From: Salegentibacter echinorum
Lineage (GTDB): Bacteria; Bacteroidota; Bacteroidia; Flavobacteriales; Flavobacteriaceae
Direction of reading: 5' to 3'
Length of the DNA stretch: 64,000 nt
Assembly (NCBI RefSeq): GCF_900129445.1
Contig: NZ_FQVT01000003.1
Coordinates: forward strand, 124,001 to 188,000
Below the pieces are notes generated by a model. That model had not been told where the DNA came from and did no database searches. It worked only from the letters and a program-made list of their open reading frames with translations. Shown here in pieces: positions 43,551 through 52,682 of the stretch (the stretch's first letter is position 1; each line of letters opens with the position of its first letter). The translations under genes were made by a program, and so were the position numbers.

Positions 43551-45179
43551 ATGATGAAAAAATATAAAATACTAATGGCTTGCATTGCTATTTTTGCATT
43601 GCTATTTTCTTCCTGTAGTAAGGAAGAAGATCCCATGCAAAATACGAGTGCAGATAAAGCTACATTGTCATTTGGGGTAAGCCTAAATGATCTCTTAAAC
43701 AAACAACCGACAACCAAATCCCATTTTTCCGATGTTCCAGAATGTTCAGATGCTGAACCGGCAACTGTAACCATATCTGGTAGACGAGCGGGTTCAAGTG
43801 GATCATCCACTTTTACTTTAGATGTACTATCAGATGATCTTGATGGAGATGGGAATATGGATTATTATACAGATTATTCCGAAGATCTGGAATTAGAACC
43901 AGGTCAATATATACTTGAAGAATTCATTGTTTATGATGATGATGGAAATGTTATTTGGGTGGCTCCTATAGATGATGATGATAGTGGAGAATATGATGGT
44001 TATGTTGATAATGCATTACCAATGGAAATAGACCTTAAGGCTGGAGTGAAGAAATATGTGGATGTAGAAGTGCTTTGCTTCGATGATAGGGAAGTAAATC
44101 AATATGGCTACCTTTTCTTCGATTTAATTCCGAAGAAACTTCACGAGCTTTGTTTCTTCGTTAACTATTGTGCAGATAATGGCCGTCACTACACCGCAAA
44201 CTATAGCTTAGATCTATGGTACGTTAATGACGACGACGATGATAATAATATGCAAATAATTGATGGGGATATGCCGAATACCGGTATGAACAATGACGGA
44301 GATTATTTTGCAAACCCTTTATGTGTTGCGGTTCCAGAACCAATTTATGGTGAGGCTGCAGAGGATGATTACCTGTATTACGAACTTACCTTAGAAGATT
44401 GGGACGGTAATTATGGCGATGTTGACAATAGTGCCACGATCTCTGGTTATTTAAGCTGGGCTGATGTTCAGGAAATGCTAGATAGAGATGGAGATGATAC
44501 CACTGTAGATTACCTGCATTTATCTTTTAATTGTGGTGACGATGATGGTAATGGAAATGGAAATGGTGGAGAATGTGATCTTGAAGATCCTAACGCCGAT
44601 TGTGATAATGACAATGTGCCAAATGGCCAGGACCAATGTGAAGGTTTTGATGATAATATGGATTATGACGGTGATGGAGTACCAGACGGTTGTGATGATG
44701 ATATAGATGGTGACGGTGTACCAAACGATGTAGATGAATGTCCTGAAACTCCACTTGGAGTAGAAGTTGACGAATTTGGATGTGAGGTAGATGATTCTAC
44801 GGAATGTGAATTCACAATAACTGTAGATTGTACAAATTACTATCTCAATGGAAATGTTTCAGAACCCACTGTTATTGATGATCCTGCCTTCTTTTTAGGA
44901 GATAATTTTAATGAAAGAGTTGCTACGATAACTATAGATTGGTCCATAGGAGGAGATATTTTTTATGTGATAAATATGATAGATGGTTATACACTGCAGG
45001 ACTATCAAATTAAAATTTATTCAGACGCGGCACTATCAAATGAAATTTGTCGTACCGAATCTGGACTTGATGCTGAGGGAGAAGGAGCTGCAGAGGGAAC
45101 ATTTAATGTTTCAGGCGCTTTTTCTGATGTCTTCTATGCAAGCATTGTAGCTAATGTTTGTGGTGATGAAGTAGAATAG
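43551..45179 (+). CDS. Array lipoprotein C: core plus thrombospondin type 3 repeats
   Basis: A 542-residue lipoprotein; start ATGATG at 43551 (either ATG possible). Lipobox LLFSSC then SKEED. The core is closest to B: LSFGVSLNDLLN, VPECSDAEP, DLELEPGQYILEEFIV, WVAPIDD, LKAGVKKYVDVEVLCFDDRE, CFFVNYC. Residues about 340-420 are acidic calcium-binding thrombospondin type 3 repeats (NDNVPNGQDQCEGFDDN, DGDGVPDGCDDDIDGDGVPN). The final 120 residues (from ECEFTITVDCTNYYLNG) form an unassigned domain with three Cys. The protein is strongly acidic. Confidence 0.75.
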   Translation: MMKKYKILMACIAIFALLFSSCSKEEDPMQNTSADKATLSFGVSLNDLLNKQPTTKSHFSDVPECSDAEPATVTISGRRAGSSGSSTFTLDVLSDDLDGDGNMDYYTDYSEDLELEPGQYILEEFIVYDDDGNVIWVAPIDDDDSGEYDGYVDNALPMEIDLKAGVKKYVDVEVLCFDDREVNQYGYLFFDLIPKKLHELCFFVNYCADNGRHYTANYSLDLWYVNDDDDDNNMQIIDGDMPNTGMNNDGDYFANPLCVAVPEPIYGEAAEDDYLYYELTLEDWDGNYGDVDNSATISGYLSWADVQEMLDRDGDDTTVDYLHLSFNCGDDDGNGNGNGGECDLEDPNADCDNDNVPNGQDQCEGFDDNMDYDGDGVPDGCDDDIDGDGVPNDVDECPETPLGVEVDEFGCEVDDSTECEFTITVDCTNYYLNGNVSEPTVIDDPAFFLGDNFNERVATITIDWSIGGDIFYVINMIDGYTLQDYQIKIYSDAALSNEICRTESGLDAEGEGAAEGTFNVSGAFSDVFYASIVANVCGDEVE

Positions 45180-45555
45180 ATAATGAAATATCCAGTGAAC
45201 TTATATTACCGGGGGGTGACTAATTCACTGGATTGGTTTTTGTATCTCGATTTCTATTGACAGATATAGAGACAGGGCTGTGCGATTTTATCGCACAGCT
45301 TTTTTGTTTTATTAAAGCGGCAATATGGAAAAATCCTAATTACGGGTTTTCTCTTAGATCTTACTTTCATGAAAATAAATTTTCTTTTTTTTCGTTATTG
45401 TGAAATTATCGACAACAAAATTAGTCCGCGATAGATTCTTGTAGGAATCTGACTATTAAAATGTTATAATTGGTTTTTTGTTTTTTTTGGAACGAAGCTT
45501 GCCATTTCAGCGGAAACTATATTTAATTAAATTTTAAAAAAGTAATACCCTACTT
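45180..45555. other. Intergenic region: two hairpins and leader
   Basis: 376 bases. A hairpin TCCAGTGAA (45191-45199) / TTCACTGGA (45224-45232) with a 24-base loop lies right after gene C, then the strong terminator at 45277. Beyond 45310 the sequence is A/T-rich with no ORF; it must hold the astacin gene's promoter, which I could not place. Confidence 0.5.
45277..45306 (+). terminator. Terminator after lipoprotein C
   Basis: GCTGTGCGAT, loop TTT, ATCGCACAGC, then TTTTTT. Strong rho-independent terminator. Confidence 0.85.
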
Positions 45556-46587
45556 ATGAAAAAAAGTAAATTTTTATTATTACCTGTTTTAGCGATTTTA
45601 GCTTGTAGTAAAGACGAAATTTCAGAAAATGTTGAAACAGAAGCTCAAATTAAACCCGAAGAAATTGCTAACCAGGGCTCTGAAGTAGCCTACCCCGAAA
45701 ACACCGGATCTATCTCTAATATTTATTATGCTGGTCAAAAAATGCCGGTAGAACAACATAACGAAGATTATGTTTACCAGGGAGACATCCTTATTCCGGC
45801 CAATAAATCCAGCAAATCACCCCAAACCATTATCTATAAGAATAAGGAAGCGATCCCGCAAACAAAGAGTACCGGTAAAACATCTGGAAGATGGCCTAAT
45901 AATACCGTATATTATTCAATTAGTTCTAATTTGCCTGAAAAAAGTCGTGTTTATGATGCCATAAAACATTGGGAGAGTAAAACCTCTTTAAAATTCAAAA
46001 AGCGTTCAGGTCAATCTAATTATATCTATTTTACTCCCGGTTCCGGCTGTGCTTCCTATGTTGGGATGATAGGAGGTAAACAGAAGATTACCCTGGCCTC
46101 CAATTGTAGTACGGGTAATACTATTCACGAAATAGGTCACGCCGTAGGATTATGGCACGAACAAAGCAGGGTAGATAGGAATGATGTAATTAGCGTACAT
46201 TTAGAAAATGTAAGAAAAGGTACCGAGCATAACTTTCATACCTACGAGACCAATGGTTTTGATGGGGACGAATATACCAGTAACTTAGATTTAGGCTCTA
46301 TAATGATGTATGGTCCATATTCTTTCTCAACTAATCGTAAACCCACTATTACTAAAAAAGACGGTAGTCTTTATAAGATTCAGCGTAACGCTCTTTCTAC
46401 CGGTGATATAGCAGGTATCAACAAGATGTATCCTAAAAATGATAAAGAAAAACCTACCTACGAAAATGGGGAGTATTATACGATAAATGGAATTACAGCT
46501 TTAAGAATGTATGATGCCTGGCTACATTATTCGAAATATGGATGGTTGGAAATAAAATTCTACAAGAATTACTGGTATTACGTTTAA
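45556..46587 (+). CDS. Astacin-type (M12A) metalloprotease lipoprotein
   Basis: A 343-residue zinc protease anchored as a lipoprotein: signal LLPVLAILAC with Cys17, then SKDE, the same export-type stretch as the paralogs around it. The astacin zinc site HEIGHAVGLWHEQSRVDR begins at His191 (ligands 191, 195, 201, catalytic Glu192), and the Met-turn SIMMYGPYSFS is at about 248. The catalytic unit starts near 105 (GRWPNNTVYYSISSNLP); residues 20-100 are a possible propeptide. A 45-residue tail rich in Tyr, Trp and Lys follows the catalytic domain. It sits between array genes C and D with its own terminator. Confidence 0.88.
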   Translation: MKKSKFLLLPVLAILACSKDEISENVETEAQIKPEEIANQGSEVAYPENTGSISNIYYAGQKMPVEQHNEDYVYQGDILIPANKSSKSPQTIIYKNKEAIPQTKSTGKTSGRWPNNTVYYSISSNLPEKSRVYDAIKHWESKTSLKFKKRSGQSNYIYFTPGSGCASYVGMIGGKQKITLASNCSTGNTIHEIGHAVGLWHEQSRVDRNDVISVHLENVRKGTEHNFHTYETNGFDGDEYTSNLDLGSIMMYGPYSFSTNRKPTITKKDGSLYKIQRNALSTGDIAGINKMYPKNDKEKPTYENGEYYTINGITALRMYDAWLHYSKYGWLEIKFYKNYWYYV

Positions 46588-47146
46588 CCTAATTCAGTAA
46601 TTACCAGGAATTTTAAATTTATATTTTAACAAAACCCGAATTTTTATTCGGGTTTTTACATTTGTTTAAATTAGAAATTTCCAGCACTTAAAGGTCATAT
46701 TCCATTCTCAATTAAGATTGAAATAGATATAATATATTAATGTTAAATTAAAGAGAAATGTTCTTTAGACAGGAATAGCAATTTATGCTCAATTACCCCT
46801 CAGTTTAACTTTTTCCTAACTTTGCGTGATCGGTTTTTCTACAAAGATGTGGAATAAATACACAGTTTCCTGGTGTTATATATCAATCGAATTACCACGC
46901 TGAAATTTTAACAAATTTATTTTCAATCGATGATTTAATATGCTTCCCAATTAATTTTTGATTTAGAACATTTTTTAAGGGTTTTCCCTTATAATAAAAT
47001 GTGAAAGTATCTCATATCTTAGTTTTATTAAACGAGCTGTTTCCTACCTACTAAAGCTCAATACTAAACTCCCCATTTCGTTTACCTACAATTGAAATTA
47101 TTAAGAATTGACTCCTTTTAGAGACATTAATTTAATGAGTTTTAAA
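46588..47146. other. Long intergenic region before lipoprotein D
   Basis: About 560 bases with the astacin terminator at 46632 and then A/T-rich sequence. TAACTTTG at 46817-46824 fits the -7 box but has no -33 partner and would imply a leader of over 300 bases. No ORF with coding character and no tRNA were seen. A small RNA cannot be excluded. Confidence 0.4.
46632..46657 (+). terminator. Terminator after the astacin gene
   Basis: AAACCCGAAT, loop TTTT, ATTCGGGTTT followed by T. Good rho-independent terminator. Confidence 0.8.
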
Positions 47147-48643
47147 ATGAAAAAAATAATACGCCTAAGTTTATTCGTGTTCATCGTTTCTTTTGGTTTT
47201 TATTCCTGTACCAAAGAAGAAACAGGATTAGAAAATGAAGAATCCAGAAATGTGGGAAAATTATCCTTTGGAAGTGTTTTAAGTGATTTAGCGAATCGAA
47301 AATCGATCACTAAACAGGTGGAGGATGTATATGAAATTCCAGAATGTTCCAGCGACTCGCCTTTGTATGTTAGGGTTGCACTCAAAGTGAAAAATGAAAA
47401 CGATATTTGGGAGTGGTTTAAAAATTCCAATGAAAATAAAATTGAAATTGAAGTAAACCCCAACGGCTCAGATATGGATGAAGATGGCACTTTAGATGCC
47501 TGGTTTACTCAGGAATCTTCAGATTTAGAACTGGAGGAAGGCTTATACTCACTGGAATACTTTGCCGTGGCCAGTGCCCCGGGAAATGATCCTGCCGATA
47601 TTATTTATATGGCTCCCAGGCGACCACAAGGAGAGTTAGACTATACAGAAACTATCCAATACCATAATTTTGTTAAAAAGCCGCTACCCATAACTGTAAA
47701 AATTCGACCCGGGGTAAAATACTACCAACCGGTAGAAGTACTTTGCTATGAAGAGCATTATGCTTTTGCTTTTGGGTACCTTTTCTTTGACTTCAACAGT
47801 ACCGCTTTAGAATACTTATGCGTTTTTGGTAATGTGTGTGATGAGTCACAACAACATCTTCCGGCCTCATTTAAAATTAAAGTCTGGAAAGAATCTGAAG
47901 CCGGTGATCTACTGGTCGTAGCACAAAATTCCAGAAAGTCGTTTACCGATGATAACGGCACGCACTACTATGCCGATGCCTTATGTTTCCCACTTCCTAA
48001 ATTAAAACAAACTGAAAGCTTTTATGCCAAAATATGGCTAGTGGAAGATGATACCGAAACATTAATAAGAGAAGGAAATTTTGATAGTTATAATTTATCT
48101 CAAATATATAGGGCAGAACAGGAGCATTACTATTACCACTTTCGTGAAGGCTGTTGCGATACCGAAGATGAGGTTGCTTTGCTAAATGATCTTACCCAAA
48201 ACGAAGGGGAATGTGAGGAAGAACCTCAGGATCCGGAAGAACCAGAAGATTGTGGGGTATGTGATGATGAAGATGATGATGGGAAAGTAAACGAGCTTAA
48301 GCTTAAATATATAGGACAAAATTCGATCACTTTAACAGTAATGAATAAAATTACAGGTAATAATGAAGCCATTATTGAGAATATAACAGTAATTGATGGT
48401 GATATTATAGATATCCCGGCCGAATGGAATCACGATGGCCACGGTAATATTATTGGTAATAATTTGGAATTTTTAATTGACGGACAAACCAATGAATTTA
48501 TACACGTAAGTTGTTCTGAAGTGCTGTTTTTAGGAAAAAAGACTAGCCTGGAAGGGTCTGAAAAAAGTACGGAAAATGGAAATTTTGAAATTAACTATAT
48601 AAAAACAAGCAGAGGAGGGGAATGTCCACTCCCACCGGAATAA
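47147..48643 (+). CDS. Array lipoprotein D: core plus DUF7467-like module
   Basis: A 498-residue lipoprotein. I start at the ATG at 47147 (MKKIIRLSLFV) because the longer frame to 47108 would bury the signal peptide. Lipobox FGFYSC then TKEET. The core is a diverged version shared with E: LSFGSVLSDLA, IPECSSDSP, DLELEEGLYSLEYFAV, YQPVEVLCYEEHY, FGYLFFDF, CVFGNVCDES, ADALCFPLP and YYHFREGCC. After an acidic linker (EEEPQDPEEPEDCGVC) a final 110-residue module (KVNELKLKYIGQNSITLTVM to FIHVSCSEVLFLG) resembles DUF7467-type beta domains; that name is from memory. Confidence 0.72.
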   Translation: MKKIIRLSLFVFIVSFGFYSCTKEETGLENEESRNVGKLSFGSVLSDLANRKSITKQVEDVYEIPECSSDSPLYVRVALKVKNENDIWEWFKNSNENKIEIEVNPNGSDMDEDGTLDAWFTQESSDLELEEGLYSLEYFAVASAPGNDPADIIYMAPRRPQGELDYTETIQYHNFVKKPLPITVKIRPGVKYYQPVEVLCYEEHYAFAFGYLFFDFNSTALEYLCVFGNVCDESQQHLPASFKIKVWKESEAGDLLVVAQNSRKSFTDDNGTHYYADALCFPLPKLKQTESFYAKIWLVEDDTETLIREGNFDSYNLSQIYRAEQEHYYYHFREGCCDTEDEVALLNDLTQNEGECEEEPQDPEEPEDCGVCDDEDDDGKVNELKLKYIGQNSITLTVMNKITGNNEAIIENITVIDGDIIDIPAEWNHDGHGNIIGNNLEFLIDGQTNEFIHVSCSEVLFLGKKTSLEGSEKSTENGNFEINYIKTSRGGECPLPPE

Positions 48644-48657
48644 AAATATTAAACCCA

Positions 48658-48692
48658 TAAACCTGTCATTGGGTGGTTCTTTTACAGGTTTA
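48658..48692 (+). terminator. Hairpin between lipoprotein D and E
   Basis: TAAACCTGT (48658-48666) pairs exactly with ACAGGTTTA (48684-48692). The T tract after it is poor, so it may be a leaky terminator or an mRNA-end stabiliser rather than a full stop. Confidence 0.4.
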
Positions 48693-48730
48693 TATTCAAA
48701 CCAATTATTAATTAATCTAAATTTTTTATT

Positions 48731-50440
48731 ATGAAAAGAATTAAAATTTATTTAGCATTTGTAGCGATGGCGGCAATGCTGGTAACCTCTTGTAGCAAAG
48801 AGGACAATGGAGATGGTCCCGATGGGCCAAAAGGGGGCGATGAAATGGCTGCCCTTGGTTTTAACGCGCTTTTGCAAGGTTTCAATAAGTCAGTCTTAAC
48901 AAAACAACAAACACCGGGAACACAAAATAATGGCTTGCCGGAATGTCCAGAAGATAGTGAAGAGGATTTATTTGTAAGAGTCCAATTATTAACAGGTGCT
49001 ACTGGAGATAATGTTTACGAAAAAGACGGTGACTCTCATTTCGATGTGCCAATTATTCCTCAAAGCGATGGTACTTGGTTAACAGGAGAGGGCTCCAATG
49101 ATGAATTGGAACTGCCTGAAGGAGTTTATAGACTTAATTACTTTGGTGTTTATGCATCGGGGGGCGATGATAATGATGACAACGATGACACACTTCTTTA
49201 TCTTGCACCTCGTGATGATGATAATTATGGTCCTGCGCAATATCAAAATTTTGTTGACGACGCTTTGCCCAGTAATCCATTCTCTGTGAATAATGGACAA
49301 AAGAAATATGTTGATGTGCAAGTGCTTTGTTATGATGAACATTTTGTGAACAAGTATGGATATTTGTTCTTCGATTTTGAAGAAGTAGATATTCTTTACC
49401 TATGTCTTTTCGGCAACGTATGTGATGAAGAAACTGGAAGGCACACTCCCGCAGTATTTGAATTTGAAGTATGGAATTATAGTGGGGATAGTACAAACCC
49501 AAAAGGTTCTCCTTTATTCGTTGCCGGTAATGAATTGAAAGAAGGAACCGATGAATATGGAACCTATGAATATGCAGAACCCGTTTGTGTACAGTTACCA
49601 GATGCTCCAGGAGAAATTGACACCTATTATGGAGAAGTTTATTTGCTTAATAGTGATGGTACCCGTGGCGATCTCATTAGGTTTGGAATGTTTGATGAAA
49701 CTGGTGTAAGGGCTCAAGATTATAGTGTAGATGGCAATGGTGATTCCACCAGTAACTATTACCACTTTAGAGAAGGGAATTGCTCAAATCAAGATGATTC
49801 AGATCCATGTTTGTTCTCAGCTCCAGTTGAATACAGTAATGACTTTGATGGAGATGATGATAAAGCTTTCCTTCCTGGTATAACTGGTATTGCTGGTAAT
49901 TATGTGGATAAAACTACTGCTACACCTTCTAACACTGCAAATAGCGGTACAATGCAAGATGAAGGTACCTATGGTTTCTTTACCAGTCCAAGCCAGGTAC
50001 ATAGTAATTGGATTAACTTAACTGGTAGTGGTAATATGCTAATTATTAATGGAGAAGATGATGAGGCTAATACTTCTCCTTATTTTGTGATATCAGAAGA
50101 ACAAATATGTCCAGATTCCGAGTACTTTATAAGCTTTGACATTGTGAATGTTCTAAAAAATGACAATGGAGGAGGGAATAACAATGTTGACCTTGCAGTA
50201 AGGGTTAACGGTACTCTTATTCCAGGCGCAAATATAGTTGCGCCTTATTCTAGTGGCTCCCAATCATGGATGTCAGTTGGCTTAAAGCTTAGAGCCGATG
50301 GCAATGGCGATATCAACTGCGTTTTTGAAAATGCAGAAACAGCTGCCAACGGTAACGATTTTGCTATAGACAATATCGTAATATCCAATGATCAAAATAC
50401 ACTTGATGGTTCTGAAGATGTTACTATAATTCAACCTTAA
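48731..50440 (+). CDS. Array lipoprotein E: core plus carbohydrate-binding-like module
   Basis: A 569-residue lipoprotein (AAMLVTSC then SKEDN). The core pairs with D: LGFNALLQGFN, LPECPEDSE, LELPEGVYRLNYFGV, LYLAPRDDD, KKYVDVQVLCYDEHFVNKYG, CLFGNVCDEE, EPVCVQLPD, YYHFREGNC. From about residue 355 a jelly-roll-like module begins (ETPV-type start SAPVEYSNDFDG) with GSGNMLIINGEDDEANTSPY, SEYFISFDIVNVL and FAIDNIVIS, the layout of galactose-binding or CBM-type folds. Ligand is inference. It ends the array with a strong terminator. Confidence 0.75.
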   Translation: MKRIKIYLAFVAMAAMLVTSCSKEDNGDGPDGPKGGDEMAALGFNALLQGFNKSVLTKQQTPGTQNNGLPECPEDSEEDLFVRVQLLTGATGDNVYEKDGDSHFDVPIIPQSDGTWLTGEGSNDELELPEGVYRLNYFGVYASGGDDNDDNDDTLLYLAPRDDDNYGPAQYQNFVDDALPSNPFSVNNGQKKYVDVQVLCYDEHFVNKYGYLFFDFEEVDILYLCLFGNVCDEETGRHTPAVFEFEVWNYSGDSTNPKGSPLFVAGNELKEGTDEYGTYEYAEPVCVQLPDAPGEIDTYYGEVYLLNSDGTRGDLIRFGMFDETGVRAQDYSVDGNGDSTSNYYHFREGNCSNQDDSDPCLFSAPVEYSNDFDGDDDKAFLPGITGIAGNYVDKTTATPSNTANSGTMQDEGTYGFFTSPSQVHSNWINLTGSGNMLIINGEDDEANTSPYFVISEEQICPDSEYFISFDIVNVLKNDNGGGNNNVDLAVRVNGTLIPGANIVAPYSSGSQSWMSVGLKLRADGNGDINCVFENAETAANGNDFAIDNIVISNDQNTLDGSEDVTIIQP

Positions 50441-50469
50441 GCTGAATTAAATTTTTAGTTCAATTTTTA

Positions 50470-50497
50470 GAAGGGCCTATACGGGCCCTTCTTTTTT
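50470..50497 (+). terminator. Terminator closing the lipoprotein array
   Basis: GAAGGGCC, loop TATACG, GGCCCTTC, then six T. The stem could also work for the convergent gene at 50540. Confidence 0.88.
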
Positions 50498-50539
50498 GCT
50501 TTTATTCCTTTAAAACTTTCAGGAAAATGAGAGACGGAT

Positions 50540-51121
50540 TTACCTATTTATTTCTGCTTTCACAAAATTTATTAACTCTTCAAAAAAAGCGTTAAATTCT
50601 TCTTCGAATTCACTATAAAATTCGCGTAATTCATTTACCGCTAAGTTCATGGCTACCGGATGCGTAATCCTTCGGCCCATCTGACTTAGAATTTTTTCAA
50701 TTCCATCTATAGTACGATAGCTATATAACCAATTTTGAGAAACCATATAAGGCAGAAAATTCTGTACCTTTTTGGGTAAAACTTTATAATTATCCTGTAA
50801 GAGTTTATAAAAATCTTCGGTGTAGGTTTTTAACCAGATGTCACTGTAGTTTTTCCAGTTGGCTGCCAGGAAGTGATCGTAGAGCACATCCATAATCACC
50901 CGACTATAATGTCCGTATTTATCGAATAGTTTAGAAACACTTTGGCTAACTATAGGATGGGTATCTGTAAAACTATCTATAGCCCGGTGCAGAATAATAC
51001 CTTTCTGAATTCTTTCGGGATACTTTAAATACTGTTTTCCTTTTACAGAGTCTGCAATAAAATTTCCAATTTTTAATTCATCGTCGTCACCCGAAAGATA
51101 GATGTGTGCAAGAAAATTCAT
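50540..51121 (-). CDS. Acyl carrier protein phosphodiesterase
   Basis: A 193-residue protein of the AcpH (DUF479) family, which removes the phosphopantetheine arm from acyl carrier protein. N terminus MNFLAHIYLSGDD, then IGNFIADSVKGKQY, and the His/Asp-containing GIILHRAIDSFTDTHP near 42 and VIMDVLYDHFLAANW near 74, forming an HD-like metal site. Length and blocks fit E. coli AcpH. It is divergent from glmM and convergent with the lipoprotein array. Confidence 0.88.
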   Translation of the reverse strand: MNFLAHIYLSGDDDELKIGNFIADSVKGKQYLKYPERIQKGIILHRAIDSFTDTHPIVSQSVSKLFDKYGHYSRVIMDVLYDHFLAANWKNYSDIWLKTYTEDFYKLLQDNYKVLPKKVQNFLPYMVSQNWLYSYRTIDGIEKILSQMGRRITHPVAMNLAVNELREFYSEFEEEFNAFFEELINFVKAEINR

Positions 51122-51170
51122 TCCCGAAAGTTACATAATTTACAAGGTTTGTTGCTTAATTTTTGTTAAG

Positions 51171-51202
51171 TTTTGGTGCTACTGGTTTACAGCTTATATT
51201 TG
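51171..51202 (+). promoter_or_regulatory. Promoter of glmM
   Basis: TTTTG (51171-51175), 19 bases, TATATTTG (51195-51202): both elements fit the Bacteroidota consensus at the preferred spacing. The leader is about 32 bases. Confidence 0.7.
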
Positions 51203-51240
51203 TTAATGTTTGAAACTAACTAAATTGAAAATATATAATT

Positions 51241-52626
51241 ATGAGTTTAATAAAATCTATTTCGGGAATTCGGGGAACCATTGGAGGTAAACCCGGTGAT
51301 AACCTCACGCCTATAGACACTGTAAAATTTGCAGCTGCTTATGGCACCTGGCTTAAAAATACTTCCGAAGATAAAAAGCTAACGGTAGTGGTGGGGCGTG
51401 ATGCCAGGATTTCTGGAAAAATGGTTCAGGATCTAACTATGAATACCCTAACGGGACTGGGGATTAATGTAATAGATATTGATCTTTCTACTACGCCTAC
51501 TGTAGAAGTGGCTGTTCCTTTAGAAAAAGCCGATGGCGGGATTATTCTTACCGCCAGCCATAATCCCAAGCAATGGAATGCTTTAAAATTATTAAATAAC
51601 AAAGGGGAATTCCTCAACGGTGCCGATGGAGCAAAAATCCTGGAACTGGTTGAAGCCGATAATTTCAATTTTGCTGATGTTGATAGTTTAGGCGCAATTA
51701 CCCGCAAAGAAGGTTATATCGATAAGCATATTGAAGAAGTGCTTAAGCTAAAACTAGTCGATGCTGAAAAGATAAAAAAAGCTAATTTTAAGGTCGTCGT
51801 AGATGCAGTAAATTCTACCGGGGGAATTGCAATTCCTGCGCTTTTAAAGAAATTTGGGGTAGAAGTTATAGAGCTCTATTGCGAACCAAATGGTCATTTC
51901 CCGCATAACCCGGAGCCTTTAAAAGAGCACCTTACCGATATTTCCAATTTAGTGAAAAAAGAAAAAGCCGATTTAGGAATTGTTGTGGATCCAGATGTAG
52001 ATAGGCTTGCCATTGTTGATGAAAACGGAGAGATGTTTGGCGAAGAATATACCCTGGTAGCATGTGCCGACTATGTATTATCTAAAACTCCCGGTAACAC
52101 GGTTAGTAATTTATCTTCTTCTCGAGCGCTTAGCGACGTGACTAAGAAGCATGGTGGTAGTTATAAAGCCAGTGCGGTTGGCGAAGTAAATGTGGTGCAA
52201 CTTATGAAAAAAGAAAATGCAGTAATAGGTGGGGAAGGAAATGGTGGAATTATATATCCCGATGCCCATTATGGTCGTGATAGCCTGGTAGGGGTAGGGC
52301 TGTTTTTAACCCATCTTGCCGAGAAAAATATTAGCGTTTCAGCCTTAAGAAAGGAATATCCTGCTTATTTTATGAGTAAAAATAAAATTCAATTAACTCC
52401 GGAAATTGATGTAGATAATATTTTGAAAAAGATGGAAGAAAAATATAGTAAAGAGCAAATCTCTACTGTAGATGGCGTAAAGATTGATTTTCCTGAAAAT
52501 TGGGTACACCTAAGAAAATCTAACACCGAACCAATTATTAGAATTTACACCGAAGCAAAAAGCCAAGAAAAAGCAGATCAATTAGCTGAAAATATGATCA
52601 AAGAAATTAAAGCGGTAATAGCTTAG
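51241..52626 (+). CDS. glmM: Phosphoglucosamine mutase
   Basis: A 461-residue alpha-phosphohexomutase that makes glucosamine 1-phosphate for peptidoglycan and LPS precursors. Four domain hallmarks are present: active Ser in GIILTASHNPKQWNALKLL near 97, metal loop VVDPDVDRLAIVDENGE near 243, sugar loop GGEGNGGIIYPDAHYGRDS near 326, and phosphate loop LRKSNTEPIIRIYTEA near 426. GlmM rather than phosphomannomutase is the usual assignment for this form in Flavobacteria but cannot be proved by motif alone. Confidence 0.88.
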   Translation: MSLIKSISGIRGTIGGKPGDNLTPIDTVKFAAAYGTWLKNTSEDKKLTVVVGRDARISGKMVQDLTMNTLTGLGINVIDIDLSTTPTVEVAVPLEKADGGIILTASHNPKQWNALKLLNNKGEFLNGADGAKILELVEADNFNFADVDSLGAITRKEGYIDKHIEEVLKLKLVDAEKIKKANFKVVVDAVNSTGGIAIPALLKKFGVEVIELYCEPNGHFPHNPEPLKEHLTDISNLVKKEKADLGIVVDPDVDRLAIVDENGEMFGEEYTLVACADYVLSKTPGNTVSNLSSSRALSDVTKKHGGSYKASAVGEVNVVQLMKKENAVIGGEGNGGIIYPDAHYGRDSLVGVGLFLTHLAEKNISVSALRKEYPAYFMSKNKIQLTPEIDVDNILKKMEEKYSKEQISTVDGVKIDFPENWVHLRKSNTEPIIRIYTEAKSQEKADQLAENMIKEIKAVIA

Positions 52627-52682
52627 GAATAGTTGAGTAGCACGTAGATGGAAGCGAAATCTCAATTATCATGAAAAATGCT

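Noticed and set aside
49079-49502. Antisense ORFs (87 and 122 codons) within lipoprotein E
   Set aside because: Rich in His and Ile because they mirror GAT-rich acidic codons on the other strand; the sense gene is clearly coding.
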